A stretch of 64,000 bases of DNA, taken from the NCBI GenBank assembly GCA_002427755.1, contig DIYO01000009.1, positions 3,296 to 67,295 on the forward strand. Direction: 5' to 3'. Position 1 is the stretch's first letter; each line of letters begins with the position of its first letter. The position numbers and the translations under genes were made by a program. The DNA comes from Roseivirga sp. UBA6052 (GTDB lineage Bacteria; Bacteroidota; Bacteroidia; Cytophagales; Cyclobacteriaceae). Below are positions 52,263 to 60,637 of the stretch, one piece after another. The notes beneath the pieces were generated by a model. The model did no database searches. It was not told the DNA's origin and saw only the letters and a list, made by a program, of their open reading frames with translations.

Positions 52263-52990
52263 TGAAGAAAGAAGCAGAAGTATTTGATCAGTTGGTTAAT
52301 CAACGTAGATCAGTAAGAATCTATGACGCTGAAGCGGATTTTGATCACAATGCTGTTCAAAGAAGTTTAGAGCGTGCTGTTCTCGCACCTAATAGCAGTA
52401 ACATGCAATTGTGGGAATTCTACAGAGTAAAATCTCCGGAGAAGCTCAAAACGCTGGCTTGGATGTGTATGAATCAGAAAGCAGCCAAAACTGCTAGAGA
52501 GTTAGTGGTTGTGGTATCTAGAAGAGATTTATGGAAGAAACGCCAGAGGGCGTTAGTTGAAGAAATGCAAAGGGTTTACCCCGATGCCTCTTCAAAAATG
52601 GCACAACGTGCCATGAATTATTATAAGAACCTAATTCCTAAATATTACTGGAGTGATTGGTTCGATATCTGGGGATTCCTAAAAAAATGCCTTTACTTTT
52701 TTGTGGGCCTAAAGAAACCAATGGTCAGGCATGGAAATCGGGTAGACCTTAGAATATCGGGTCATAAAAGTGCTGCCTTGGCAGCCCAGAACTTTATGAT
52801 GAGCATGGAGGCCGAAGGTTATAGCACTTGCCCTATGGAAGGTATGGATTCGTTAAGAGTAAAAAGATTCTTAGGCTTACCTCGTAAAGCAGAAGTGGTA
52901 ATGATTATAGGTTGCGGACCGGGCACTCAAGAAGGCATCTATTCTGAAAGATATAGAGTGCCAAATAGTGAAGTAATCTTTGAAGTTTAA
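52262..52990 (+). CDS. Nitroreductase family protein
   Basis: The 242-residue FMN-dependent protein begins with L-V-N-Q-R-R-S-V-R-I-Y (FMN-binding R-R-S-x-R), A-P-N-S-S-N-M-Q-L-W-E-F near 40, and ends with G-C-G-P-G-T-Q-E-G-I-Y. A middle insertion with Trp/Tyr (about 120-160) extends the usual fold. NAD(P)H-dependent reduction of nitro compounds, quinones or similar. Overlaps the transporter gene by 1 bp. Confidence 0.85.
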   Translation: MKKEAEVFDQLVNQRRSVRIYDAEADFDHNAVQRSLERAVLAPNSSNMQLWEFYRVKSPEKLKTLAWMCMNQKAAKTARELVVVVSRRDLWKKRQRALVEEMQRVYPDASSKMAQRAMNYYKNLIPKYYWSDWFDIWGFLKKCLYFFVGLKKPMVRHGNRVDLRISGHKSAALAAQNFMMSMEAEGYSTCPMEGMDSLRVKRFLGLPRKAEVVMIIGCGPGTQEGIYSERYRVPNSEVIFEV

Positions 52991-53020
52991 TAACTACCTT
53001 CCGCTAAATATTTTAACTAA

Positions 53021-53695
53021 ATGAAAAGACTTTTTAGCCTTGTACTTGTCCTATTCATATCCATGAGTGCTACCTCATGTATGAATTTCATTGAAAACAT
53101 CTTTTTCAATAAAGACGGTAGTGGTACTTATTCTTTTACCATTGACATGGGTGGTTTAAAATCTTTAGCAGCCATGGGAAGCGAAGATTTAACTCCTGAA
53201 AACTTGATGAAAGAAGTGAATCTTGATGAGAACGAAACTGAGGCACGACTGAAAGATATTCCTGGTATTTCAAACGTAGGCACAACCATAGATAAGCAGG
53301 CATATGTAGTTAAGGTTCATTTTGACTTTGACAATATCAATGCGCTAAATGACGGATTGAACGCTTTTATGGCGGATTCTACGAGTGATCAATCAGGGCC
53401 TTTCGAATTCTTTTCAAAAAAGAAGAAAACCATCACAAGAGCGAACCTCAATAGATTCATGAACACTTTTGAAGGCGCATTAGGTGCTTCTGAAACTGAA
53501 GGAGTGGATATGAACATGGTTAAACTGATGTTCAGTGATGTATACTATACGTCTGAGATTGAAACCGAAAGAAGAATTAAGTCATTCGACAATACAGACT
53601 ATAAGGCCGAGGGGGAGAATAAAATCGTTTGGAAAATCTACCCTTTTAAAGGTGATGATTTGAATGCTGATGTTGGGGTTACGATTAAGAATTAA
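53021..53695 (+). CDS. Lipoprotein of unknown function
   Basis: The 224-residue product has a signal peptide with lipobox S-A-T-S-C (Cys near residue 20), followed by N-K-D-G-S-G-T-Y-S-F-T-I-D-M and alternating helix/strand. A K-K-K-K segment lies mid-protein. The first strands recall a Bacteroidota lipoprotein family with D-G-S-G openings that I cannot name. It may share the upstream transcript and has its own terminator. Confidence 0.7.
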   Translation: MKRLFSLVLVLFISMSATSCMNFIENIFFNKDGSGTYSFTIDMGGLKSLAAMGSEDLTPENLMKEVNLDENETEARLKDIPGISNVGTTIDKQAYVVKVHFDFDNINALNDGLNAFMADSTSDQSGPFEFFSKKKKTITRANLNRFMNTFEGALGASETEGVDMNMVKLMFSDVYYTSEIETERRIKSFDNTDYKAEGENKIVWKIYPFKGDDLNADVGVTIKN

Positions 53696-53700
53696 AAACT

Positions 53701-53735
53701 AAAAAGGTCAGCTTCTAAAAGAGCTGACCTTTTTT
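53701..53735 (+). terminator. Terminator of the lipoprotein gene
   Basis: AAAAAGGTCAGCT-8 nt-AGCTGACCTTTTT; 13-bp stem with a T run. Confidence 0.9.
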
Positions 53736-53743
53736 AATGGATA

Positions 53744-53887
53744 CTACTTCTTCCTTAATCCCATATCTTCATCTCTCTTAGCTTTGAACTCTGAACCTTC
53801 ATTCCATTTTGGAAAGTAAGTTTCATTGGCCAAACGATAACCAACCCTAAAGAGTAATTCTGCATATAGATGTAATCTATAAAAACT
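53744..53887 (-). pseudogene. 3' fragment of an unrecognised gene
   Basis: On the minus strand a frame of 47 codons without a usable start (TAA just upstream at 53890-53888) ends at TAG 53746-53744. The translation looks real, e.g. A-E-L-L-F-R-V-G-Y-R-L-A-N-E-T-Y-F-P-K-W and E-G-S-E-F-K-A-K-R-D-E-D-M-G-L. Balanced amino acid use suggests a decayed or truncated gene remnant. I cannot name the parent family. Confidence 0.4.
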
Positions 53888-53978
53888 TTAATCCTCAAGT
53901 TTATAGTGACAGTATGCTGTAGTTATTGAATTTTAATTTGACTGTTTTTATTTATCAACTAAACAGTTAGTTTTAAGT

Positions 53979-54725
53979 ATGAAAAGTCCGATAATCCTTC
54001 TGTTCCTTTTCCTAATAGCCAACTTAACTGTCGCTCAGAGCTATTCAGATATTGCCAACCAAAAGACAGGGAACTATAGCTATATAGCTAAACCTATAGC
54101 AGGCTTATGGAAAGTAGATAAGGTATCGGTTGGAGACAACGAAATGACACCTACTGCAAGGTGGTTTCAATTTAAACCTAATGGTTCATACGAAGGAGGA
54201 AATGGAGGTATGCGCAATGGTAATGGCACCTACAATTACGATATGGACACAAACGAATTTTGGCAAGCAACCAACGGGGAGGCAGATCCATATGGTCCAT
54301 TTAAGATCAACATAGAAGGGAATAGCATGACCTGGAACCGATTCGAAGATGGCATGTCTGTGAAAGTCTCACTATCGAGAATTAAGGAAAAACCATTAGG
54401 TACCTGGGACTTGATTCAAGGCAATTGGACTATTGTAAGAGCAGCAGGACTTGACAAAGCAACAGATGAGTTGAAAAGTGAATACATGCTAGATCCAGAC
54501 CGATATTACTTCGGTTGGGATAGGCGTTACCGCAAATTTGATAAAGAAGGCAATCGTATTGAAACCGGCATTTGGCACATCGAATCGCACTCCAATTGGC
54601 TATGGACAATTTCTGACGCTGACAATACCAAAACAGGTTATGCAATAGCTTTTAATGGCAATGAAATGAATTGGATAAAAGATGGTGAGAAGGAAAAACT
54701 GAAAATCTCATTCTCAAAAAACTAG
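53979..54725 (+). CDS. Secreted lipocalin-like protein, two tandem units
   Basis: The 248-residue product has a signal peptide (about 1-19) and two beta-barrel-like units beginning G-L-W-K-V-D-K-V and G-N-W-T-I-V, each about 100 residues. Rich in Trp and Asn. Resembles the protein at 38060 in layout but not closely in sequence. Likely periplasmic ligand-binding or structural; unknown role. Confidence 0.7.
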   Translation: MKSPIILLFLFLIANLTVAQSYSDIANQKTGNYSYIAKPIAGLWKVDKVSVGDNEMTPTARWFQFKPNGSYEGGNGGMRNGNGTYNYDMDTNEFWQATNGEADPYGPFKINIEGNSMTWNRFEDGMSVKVSLSRIKEKPLGTWDLIQGNWTIVRAAGLDKATDELKSEYMLDPDRYYFGWDRRYRKFDKEGNRIETGIWHIESHSNWLWTISDADNTKTGYAIAFNGNEMNWIKDGEKEKLKISFSKN

Positions 54726-54766
54726 CAAGTTTAATGCATCAAACAACGGTCATGCGTCATCGAACT

Positions 54767-56035
54767 TCAGTAACCGTACTTCTCTTTCCACATAGCTCTC
54801 AGCCGTTTACGGATCTCCTCTTCACGAGCGTTCTTCCCAGGATCATAAAGCTTAGTGCCTTTTATCTCCTCAGGTAGGAATTCCTGTTCAGCAAAATTAC
54901 CTGGAAAATCATGAGAATATTTGTAGCCCTGGCCATACCCTTCCTCTTTCATCAACTTAGTGGGCGCGTTTCGAATTGACATTGGGACTGACAAGTCACC
55001 GGTTTTTCTCACCAAACTTTGCGCTTTATTGATGGCCATGTAGGCCGCATTGCTCTTAGCAGAAGAAGCCAAATAGGTAACAGCTTGAGACAGAATGATT
55101 CTGCCTTCAGGATAACCAATCATACTTACCGCTTGAAAGGCATTTGTCGCAATGACTAGGGCTGTTGGGTTTGCATTCCCAATATCCTCCGAAGCCAAGA
55201 TGACCAAACGTCTAGCAATGAACTTAATGTCCTCCCCTCCTTCTATCATTCTCGCCAAATAGTAAACCGCTGCATTGGGGTCGCTACCTCTTATGGATTT
55301 GATAAAAGCCGAGATCACATCGTAATGCATATCACCTGCCTTGTCATAAGTCGCTACTCTTTGCTGAGCAATCTCTTTGACCATTTCATTGGTCACGACC
55401 ACCTCTTCTCCTCCGATATTCTCAACCACCAAATCCAGTAAGTTAAGTAGCTTCCGAGCATCGCCACCAGAAATATTAAAGAGCGCTTCAGTTTCCTTGA
55501 GTTCTACTTCTTTTTTGCTAAGAATAGCATCTTTTTCTAAGGCCAGTTCAACTAATCTCAATAAGTCCTCTTTAGCAAGGGCCTTGAGCGTATAGACTTG
55601 CGATCTAGATAGCAAAGCGGAATTCACTTCAAAAGACGGGTTCTCAGTGGTGGCACCAATCAGAGTGATATCGCCCTTTTCTACCGCCCCAAGTAGTGCA
55701 TCCTGCTGTGACTTATTAAATCGATGAATCTCATCTATAAAGAGGATGGTATTAGACTGAAATTTAGCTCGCTGTATCACTTCCCTTACCTCCTTAACCC
55801 CTGAACTTATTGCACTGAGTGTGAAAAAGGGTGCCTTAACCGCATTTGCGATAATGTTGGCTATGGTGGTCTTTCCCACACCGGGAGGCCCCCAAAGAAT
55901 CATTGAAGGAATACTCCCAGATTCAATAGCCCTTCTCAAAACACCTTGCTTACCAACCAGATGCTCCTGACCAATGAGGTCATCTAAAGTTTGGGGTCGA
56001 ATGCGTTCCGCTAAAGGCTTGTTGGAGAAGTCCAT
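54767..56035 (-). CDS. rarA: Replication-associated recombination protein RarA
   Basis: The 422-residue AAA+ ATPase acts at stalled replication forks. Walker A is G-P-P-G-V-G-K-T-T near residue 49, Walker B F-I-D-E-I-H-R-F-N-K-S-Q-Q-D-A-L-L, sensor 1 in A-T-T-E-N-P-S, then lid and C-terminal tetramerisation domain with R-G-S-D-P-N-A-A-V-Y-Y-L-A-R-M and G-Y-G-Q-G-Y-K-Y-S-H. No adjacent partner. Confidence 0.96.
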   Translation of the reverse strand: MDFSNKPLAERIRPQTLDDLIGQEHLVGKQGVLRRAIESGSIPSMILWGPPGVGKTTIANIIANAVKAPFFTLSAISSGVKEVREVIQRAKFQSNTILFIDEIHRFNKSQQDALLGAVEKGDITLIGATTENPSFEVNSALLSRSQVYTLKALAKEDLLRLVELALEKDAILSKKEVELKETEALFNISGGDARKLLNLLDLVVENIGGEEVVVTNEMVKEIAQQRVATYDKAGDMHYDVISAFIKSIRGSDPNAAVYYLARMIEGGEDIKFIARRLVILASEDIGNANPTALVIATNAFQAVSMIGYPEGRIILSQAVTYLASSAKSNAAYMAINKAQSLVRKTGDLSVPMSIRNAPTKLMKEEGYGQGYKYSHDFPGNFAEQEFLPEEIKGTKLYDPGKNAREEEIRKRLRAMWKEKYGY

Positions 56036-56197
56036 TATCGAAATTATAAATGTTAAGTGTTAAATGTTGAATGAGTCCAGAATTTATCATTAATCGTTGG
56101 GCTTCCACTCCCGAGTAATTTCTTCCGCTCCCTTAAAAGCAACAGCTCAGAAGACCTGAGGGCATTAAGTTTGATCAAAACTCAAAATATCTGAATT

Positions 56198-57094
56198 ATG
56201 AAAAGAATAATTGTATCAGGTGGTATCATCCTAATTGCGATGGCCAGCTTAATGTTCGTTCACCATCATGTGCATGCGGCTGAAAAACCTGCATTAAAGA
56301 CAAAAGTGGTTGGTGAAGGCAAAGATGTATTAATGATTCCCGGATTGACCTGCGATGGGTCTGTCTGGGATTCAACCATTGAAGCCATGGGCGAAGGATA
56401 TGAATATCATATTCTAACCCTACCTGGTTTCGCAGGGAATGCACCGTTAGAAAATGTTGAAGCCGGTTTCTTTACACAAGTTCAAAAGATGGTGATGGAA
56501 TATATCGATGAAAACAACCTCGAAAACCCGATCATTATAGGGCATAGTTTAGGTGGGTTTATGGCACTAAATATTGCCATAGTAAGACCTGATCTTCCTT
56601 CAAAACTTGTGATTGTTGATTCCCTACCATTTTTAACCGCTATACAGATGCCTAACGCTTCAGCGGAATCTGCTAAAGGCTTTGCTCAAGGCATGAAGAT
56701 GCAAATGGCAGCAGCAGCTAATCAAACCTATGAACAGCGTTTTGCTTTCCAAAAACAGATGCTTTCATCTATGATCATTAGTGAAGAGCACAAAGAAATT
56801 GCTGCTGATTGGGGTGCAAAAAGTGACATAACAACTGTCGCTCAAGCTATGTATGAATTGTACACTACCGATCTGAGAGATCAACTTGACGCGATCAAAA
56901 CACCAACTTTAGTACTTGGAGCATGGATTGCCTACAAGGATTTTGGAGTGGTTAGAGAAACAACGCTTAACAACTTCAAAGGACAATATGCAAAACTAAA
57001 TGAGGTAACAATCGACCTGTCCGACAAAGGCAAACACTTTATAATGTGGGACGACCCAGAGTTCCTTCACGGCTGGTTAAAGAAATTTCTATAA
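56198..57094 (+). CDS. Exported alpha/beta hydrolase
   Basis: The 298-residue product has a signal or anchor segment (about 1-27, ending A-A-E), followed by an alpha/beta-hydrolase fold with nucleophile G-H-S-L-G-G, oxyanion region P-G-L-T-C-D-G, and His in G-K-H-F-I-M-W-D-D. The C-terminal acid is not obvious. Possibly an esterase or signalling-lactone hydrolase. A 4-TM protein and LytS/LytTR genes follow. Confidence 0.8.
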   Translation: MKRIIVSGGIILIAMASLMFVHHHVHAAEKPALKTKVVGEGKDVLMIPGLTCDGSVWDSTIEAMGEGYEYHILTLPGFAGNAPLENVEAGFFTQVQKMVMEYIDENNLENPIIIGHSLGGFMALNIAIVRPDLPSKLVIVDSLPFLTAIQMPNASAESAKGFAQGMKMQMAAAANQTYEQRFAFQKQMLSSMIISEEHKEIAADWGAKSDITTVAQAMYELYTTDLRDQLDAIKTPTLVLGAWIAYKDFGVVRETTLNNFKGQYAKLNEVTIDLSDKGKHFIMWDDPEFLHGWLKKFL

Positions 57095-57100
57095 ACTTTA

Positions 57101-57493
57101 ATGACTAAAACAATTCAATCCATTAATGCAGGCCTCAGCAGCCTGCTTGGAATTACATGCTCATTCTTACCTCAGGAAATACTCGAGTTTCTAACATTGG
57201 AAGCGACCGCTACAGCAGTATTTCTTATTAAGGTATTAGGTGCTTTCTATTTAGGCTGGGCAATTCTCAATTATATGATCAGAGATATAACAATGGGAGG
57301 TATTTACGGCCGACCGATAATTATTTCTAACCTCGCCTACTATGGAACATGTACCATTTTGCTTTTGAAAGAAGTCACTCGACCTATCGAAATTCAACCC
57401 TATCTATTCATTGGCATTGCAGTATATTGTGTTATGAGTATTTCATATTACCGAGTATTGAGGTATAATCCAGCAAAATCATATGAAGCTTAA
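57101..57493 (+). CDS. Small integral membrane protein, unknown
   Basis: The 130-residue product has about four TM helices (about 5-25, 38-58, 70-90, 98-118) and no known motif. It starts 6 bp after the hydrolase stop and overlaps the following kinase gene by 11 bp, suggesting joint regulation with the two-component pair. No family recognised. Confidence 0.65.
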   Translation: MTKTIQSINAGLSSLLGITCSFLPQEILEFLTLEATATAVFLIKVLGAFYLGWAILNYMIRDITMGGIYGRPIIISNLAYYGTCTILLLKEVTRPIEIQPYLFIGIAVYCVMSISYYRVLRYNPAKSYEA

Positions 57494-58526
57494 GAATTCA
57501 ATCTACTGGCTTTGCCAAATTTTCGGATGGGCGCTTTATATAACGCTCCTGGTTGGACTCATCATTATTTTTGGTGGTAACGAGGCGCTAACTACTTCCA
57601 CATTCATTATTCAATTTATTATCTACCTGTCCTTAATCACTGTATCTCATCTTTTTCGACTTTATATAAGAAAGAATAAATGGCTTGATTTAAGTGCTAA
57701 AAAAATTATTCCTAGAGCCTTGGTCGGCACATTAATAATGGCCGTAGTAGCACAAACGATAGTACACCTCATCATCTATCATCTGATCAACTTGCATGGC
57801 ATTGTACCTTTTAGTTGGTCTAGCTTTGTAGGTTATATTATTAATGTCTTCTCCGCATTACTACTTTGGTCGGCTATTTATTTCGCCATCAAATTCATTC
57901 AAAAACAACGTAAAACTGAAATTGAGAAACTCGAATTAAATGCTGCGCTTCAAGAGGCTGAATTAGCAGTTCTTAAAAACCAGATTAATCCTCATTTCTT
58001 ATTTAATGCACTCAATAATATTCGCTCTCTCATTTTATCAGAGCCAGAGAAAGCTAGAAAGATGGTCACGCACATCTCTGACTTGCTACGCTATAGCATT
58101 CAGTTCAATGCAGCAGAAAAAGTAAGTCTCAAAGAGGAAATCGAAATCGTGAGAGACTACCTCTATTTAGAAGAAATTCAGTTCAACGAAAGACTCAAGT
58201 ACAGTTTAGCAATTGACCCTAAGTCAGAGGCTTTCGAAATCCCGCCAATGACCATTCAGCTGCTAGTTGAAAATGGAATTAAGCATGGATTATCTGTTCA
58301 AAAAGCTGGAGGAGAAATACACATTCATACCCGGATGACCGATGAGCATTTGATTATTCAAGTTTTGAATACAGGTCAACTGAAGACAACTTCTAAACGT
58401 GAAGGAATTGGCATAAAAAATCTAATGGAGAGAATGAAAATCCTGTTTGGCGAATTCGCTCAGTTTGAATTAAAAAATCAAAGCCAAGGCATGGTTGAAG
58501 CTACACTTAAAATCCCTTTATCATGA
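57483..58526 (+). CDS. LytS-type (His_kinase) sensor histidine kinase
   Basis: The 347-residue protein has four TM helices (about 10-30, 37-57, 76-96, 115-137) and a cytoplasmic kinase of the PF06580 type. The phospho-His is H171 in N-P-H-F-L-F-N-A-L-N-N. The ATPase part shows V-E-N-G-I-K-H-G and G-I-G-I-K-N-L. No periplasmic domain, so sensing is probably intramembrane. It overlaps the upstream membrane gene by 11 bp and the response regulator by 4 bp (ATGA). Confidence 0.9.
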   Translation: MKLKNSIYWLCQIFGWALYITLLVGLIIIFGGNEALTTSTFIIQFIIYLSLITVSHLFRLYIRKNKWLDLSAKKIIPRALVGTLIMAVVAQTIVHLIIYHLINLHGIVPFSWSSFVGYIINVFSALLLWSAIYFAIKFIQKQRKTEIEKLELNAALQEAELAVLKNQINPHFLFNALNNIRSLILSEPEKARKMVTHISDLLRYSIQFNAAEKVSLKEEIEIVRDYLYLEEIQFNERLKYSLAIDPKSEAFEIPPMTIQLLVENGIKHGLSVQKAGGEIHIHTRMTDEHLIIQVLNTGQLKTTSKREGIGIKNLMERMKILFGEFAQFELKNQSQGMVEATLKIPLS

Positions 58527-59239
58527 AAGCATTGATCATAGACGATTCTCAATTGGCTAGACAAGAATTGCGGCATTTGCTCAAGAGCAGATCGGGACTC
58601 GAAATAATTGGGGAAGCTGAAAATGCTGAAGAAGCTTTGAGCTTAATAGATGAAAAGAAACCTGATCTGATCTTCTTAGATATTCAAATGCCGGATAAAA
58701 GTGGATTTGAATTGCTAGAAGAATTGATGGAAACACCGGAGGTAATCTTTACTACAGCATTCGATCAATATGCTATGAAAGCTTTTGAACACAATGCTTT
58801 AGACTATCTGCAAAAACCGATAAGAGAAGATCGCCTAGATCAAGCTCTTGAAAGAGCAGCATTAAAAGTTAAGCAGAAAGCTGAAAAGGATAGCTCCAAA
58901 TACCTAAGTCTCAATCATCAAGTATTTGTGAAAGATGGTGAGTCATGCTGGTTTGTAAACCTTTCCGAAATAAGGCTCCTTGAAATACTGGGAAGCTATA
59001 CCAGAATCTTCTTTAACGATCAAAAACCAATGATTCCTAAGTCGCTTAACTATATGGAGCAAAGGCTTGACCCGGAAGTATTTTTTAGAGCCAACAGGCA
59101 ACACATAGTCAATCTTAAATTCATCAAAAAAATCGAACCATGGTTTTCGGGAACACTTAAACTCTATCTCCAAACCGGAGAAGAAGTAGAAGTAAGCCGA
59201 AGACAGAGTATCAAGTTCAGAGAAATCATGAGCTTCTAA
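58523..59239 (+). CDS. LytTR-family response regulator
   Basis: The 238-residue product has a receiver domain (about 1-120) with phospho-Asp D53 (L-D-I-Q-M-P) and a C-terminal LytTR DNA-binding domain (about 135-235: Y-T-R-I-F, F-R-A-N-R-Q-H-I-V-N). Partner of the LytS-type kinase directly upstream, overlapping by 4 bp. Binds direct repeats about 21 bp apart in known relatives. Confidence 0.92.
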   Translation: MKALIIDDSQLARQELRHLLKSRSGLEIIGEAENAEEALSLIDEKKPDLIFLDIQMPDKSGFELLEELMETPEVIFTTAFDQYAMKAFEHNALDYLQKPIREDRLDQALERAALKVKQKAEKDSSKYLSLNHQVFVKDGESCWFVNLSEIRLLEILGSYTRIFFNDQKPMIPKSLNYMEQRLDPEVFFRANRQHIVNLKFIKKIEPWFSGTLKLYLQTGEEVEVSRRQSIKFREIMSF

Positions 59240-59249
59240 TTTTCTAACC

Positions 59250-59810
59250 ATGACAAGCAAATCATATCAAGAGATGCGCACAGAAATTGTCTTGCGCAAC
59301 AAAAACGGCATAAACTTTATTTTATCAGCCAGCGTCTGTTGGATTATCATTGCATTCATTTGGATGGGACATGCAGATTCCGGCAAATTGGTTCTCTATT
59401 CATTTATGGCCACCATGCCTATGCTACCATTAGCCTTTTTACTTGGTAAAGTATTTAATACCAGCTGGAAGATTGAAAACAACCCATTAAATGATTTGGG
59501 CTTATGGTTAAACATTGCACAGCTATTCTATTTCCCTTTGCTCATTGTTGTGTTGATGAAAAACAATTATGACATGCCTATGGCTTTGGCCATCATTACA
59601 GGTGCTCATTTCTTTCCATATGCTTGGTTCTATCAAACCAAATCATTTGCTGTAATGGCTGGAGTCATATCAATTGGAGCGGCCTATATTGGTTATTTAG
59701 ATTATAGTCATGGCGGTCACTTTATAGGCGCATGGGTAGCTATTTGTTTGTGGATACTCGCAGCATGGCTCTATTGGGATTATACAAAATTCAAAAAGCT
59801 TAATTCTTAA
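59250..59810 (+). CDS. Multi-pass membrane protein, DUF7010-like
   Basis: The 186-residue product has six TM helices and the segment M-A-L-A-I-I-T-G-A-H-F-F-P-Y-A-W, which I associate with the DUF7010 family from memory. Starts 10 bp after the LytTR regulator and is probably part of the same operon or a target. No enzymatic motif. Confidence 0.7.
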   Translation: MTSKSYQEMRTEIVLRNKNGINFILSASVCWIIIAFIWMGHADSGKLVLYSFMATMPMLPLAFLLGKVFNTSWKIENNPLNDLGLWLNIAQLFYFPLLIVVLMKNNYDMPMALAIITGAHFFPYAWFYQTKSFAVMAGVISIGAAYIGYLDYSHGGHFIGAWVAICLWILAAWLYWDYTKFKKLNS

Positions 59811-59864
59811 AAGTAATTTCAAGCTGACTTTTGTCTTCGATTGAAAACAACCTAATTTTCGGAT

Positions 59865-60398
59865 ATGAACAAGGCCGAAATTCTTTTGAAGTTTGCCGCG
59901 TCTTCAAAGGCATACACAGATTATTTAGAGTACTTAACAAAAGATGAGTTCGAATATGCTCCTTCCGGTAAATGGAATGCAGGAGAACAAACCATTCATG
60001 TACTCAAGAGCCAAAAAGCGATCAATAAGGGATTAAAACTACCTAAATTTATTCTTAAGAATAGAGTTGGCAAAGCCAATAGACCTTCTAAAAATTATGA
60101 CCAAGTAGTATCTCGTTATCAAGAACGTTTATCAGAATTCGGTAGCAGACAGGGACCAAAAGAGTATCAGCCAAGCAAGGCTAAACATACAGATTTAAAA
60201 AGAATGCTAGAAGGCTTTGTTAAAGCAGAAAGCACGCTTGAAAAGTCGCTTAATAAGTGGACAGAAGAGCAACTAGACGACTATATTCTTCCCCACCCTC
60301 TCCTTGGTAAAGTCACGGTTAGAGAAATGTTGTATTTCTCTATTTACCATATGGACCATCATCAAAGCCTGATCAAGAGATACCTGAAGGGTGTCTGA
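59865..60398 (+). CDS. DinB-like four-helix protein
   Basis: The 177-residue soluble product matches DinB/YfiT-like helical bundles, which hold a metal through three His: one in E-Q-T-I-H-V-L (residue about 45) and two in Y-H-M-D-H-H-Q near the C-terminus. Such proteins often act as thiol-dependent transferases; in bacillithiol producers some are BSH S-transferases, which would fit bshC/ytxJ, but this is inference. Confidence 0.8.
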   Translation: MNKAEILLKFAASSKAYTDYLEYLTKDEFEYAPSGKWNAGEQTIHVLKSQKAINKGLKLPKFILKNRVGKANRPSKNYDQVVSRYQERLSEFGSRQGPKEYQPSKAKHTDLKRMLEGFVKAESTLEKSLNKWTEEQLDDYILPHPLLGKVTVREMLYFSIYHMDHHQSLIKRYLKGV

Positions 60399-60423
60399 CA
60401 AGAGAAGAAAAGTTACTCTATAA

Positions 60424-60513
60424 CTACTTGAATTCCTTTACCAGATGATGCTCGTCCCATTCCCAATTATACACATAGGCGCGTTGGGAAAGCGAAATCC
60501 GTGTGGACTCGAT
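60424..60513 (-). pseudogene. Possible 3' fragment of a gene
   Basis: On the minus strand, 29 codons between TGA and TAG with plausible coding composition (R-A-Y-V-Y-N-W-E-W-D-E-H-H-L-V-K-E-F). No start codon. Overlaps the stem-loops at 60460-60513, so either explanation may be wrong. Confidence 0.3.
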
Positions 60514-60624
60514 TCAATTCGGCAGGCGGGGTGAGGAAAAGGGTGAATTGATGAGAGTCGGAGATTTCGCAAAAGACTTTTCTCCCTTTTGGTCTTTTCA
60601 AAAGGGAAAGAGATATCCCTTTTT
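60460..60624 (+). promoter_or_regulatory. Structured leader or interspersed inverted-repeat element
   Basis: TTCCCAA (60460-60466)/TTGGGAA (60484-60490), then nested helices GCGAAATC/GATTTCGC (60492-60570), GACTC/GAGTC (60506-60559) and TCAATTC/GAATTGA (60514-60551). Two mutually exclusive hairpins follow: TCCCTTTTG (60583-60591)/CAAAAGGGA (60599-60607), or AAAAGGGA (60600-60607)/TCCCTTTT (60616-60623), the latter with a T run. This layout is what a cis-regulatory switch upstream of the ATG at 60638 would look like. The middle is GC-richer than its surroundings. Confidence 0.4.
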
Positions 60625-60637
60625 ATTATCTTCTCGC

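Noticed and set aside
56050..56073. ATGTTAAGTGTTAAATGTTGAATG quasi-repeat upstream of rarA
   Set aside because: Low-complexity AT sequence without clear period or partner copy.
60503..60637. 45-residue N-terminal extension of the Gfo/Idh oxidoreductase
   Set aside because: It runs through the stem-loop region and would bury the signal peptide that begins at 60638.
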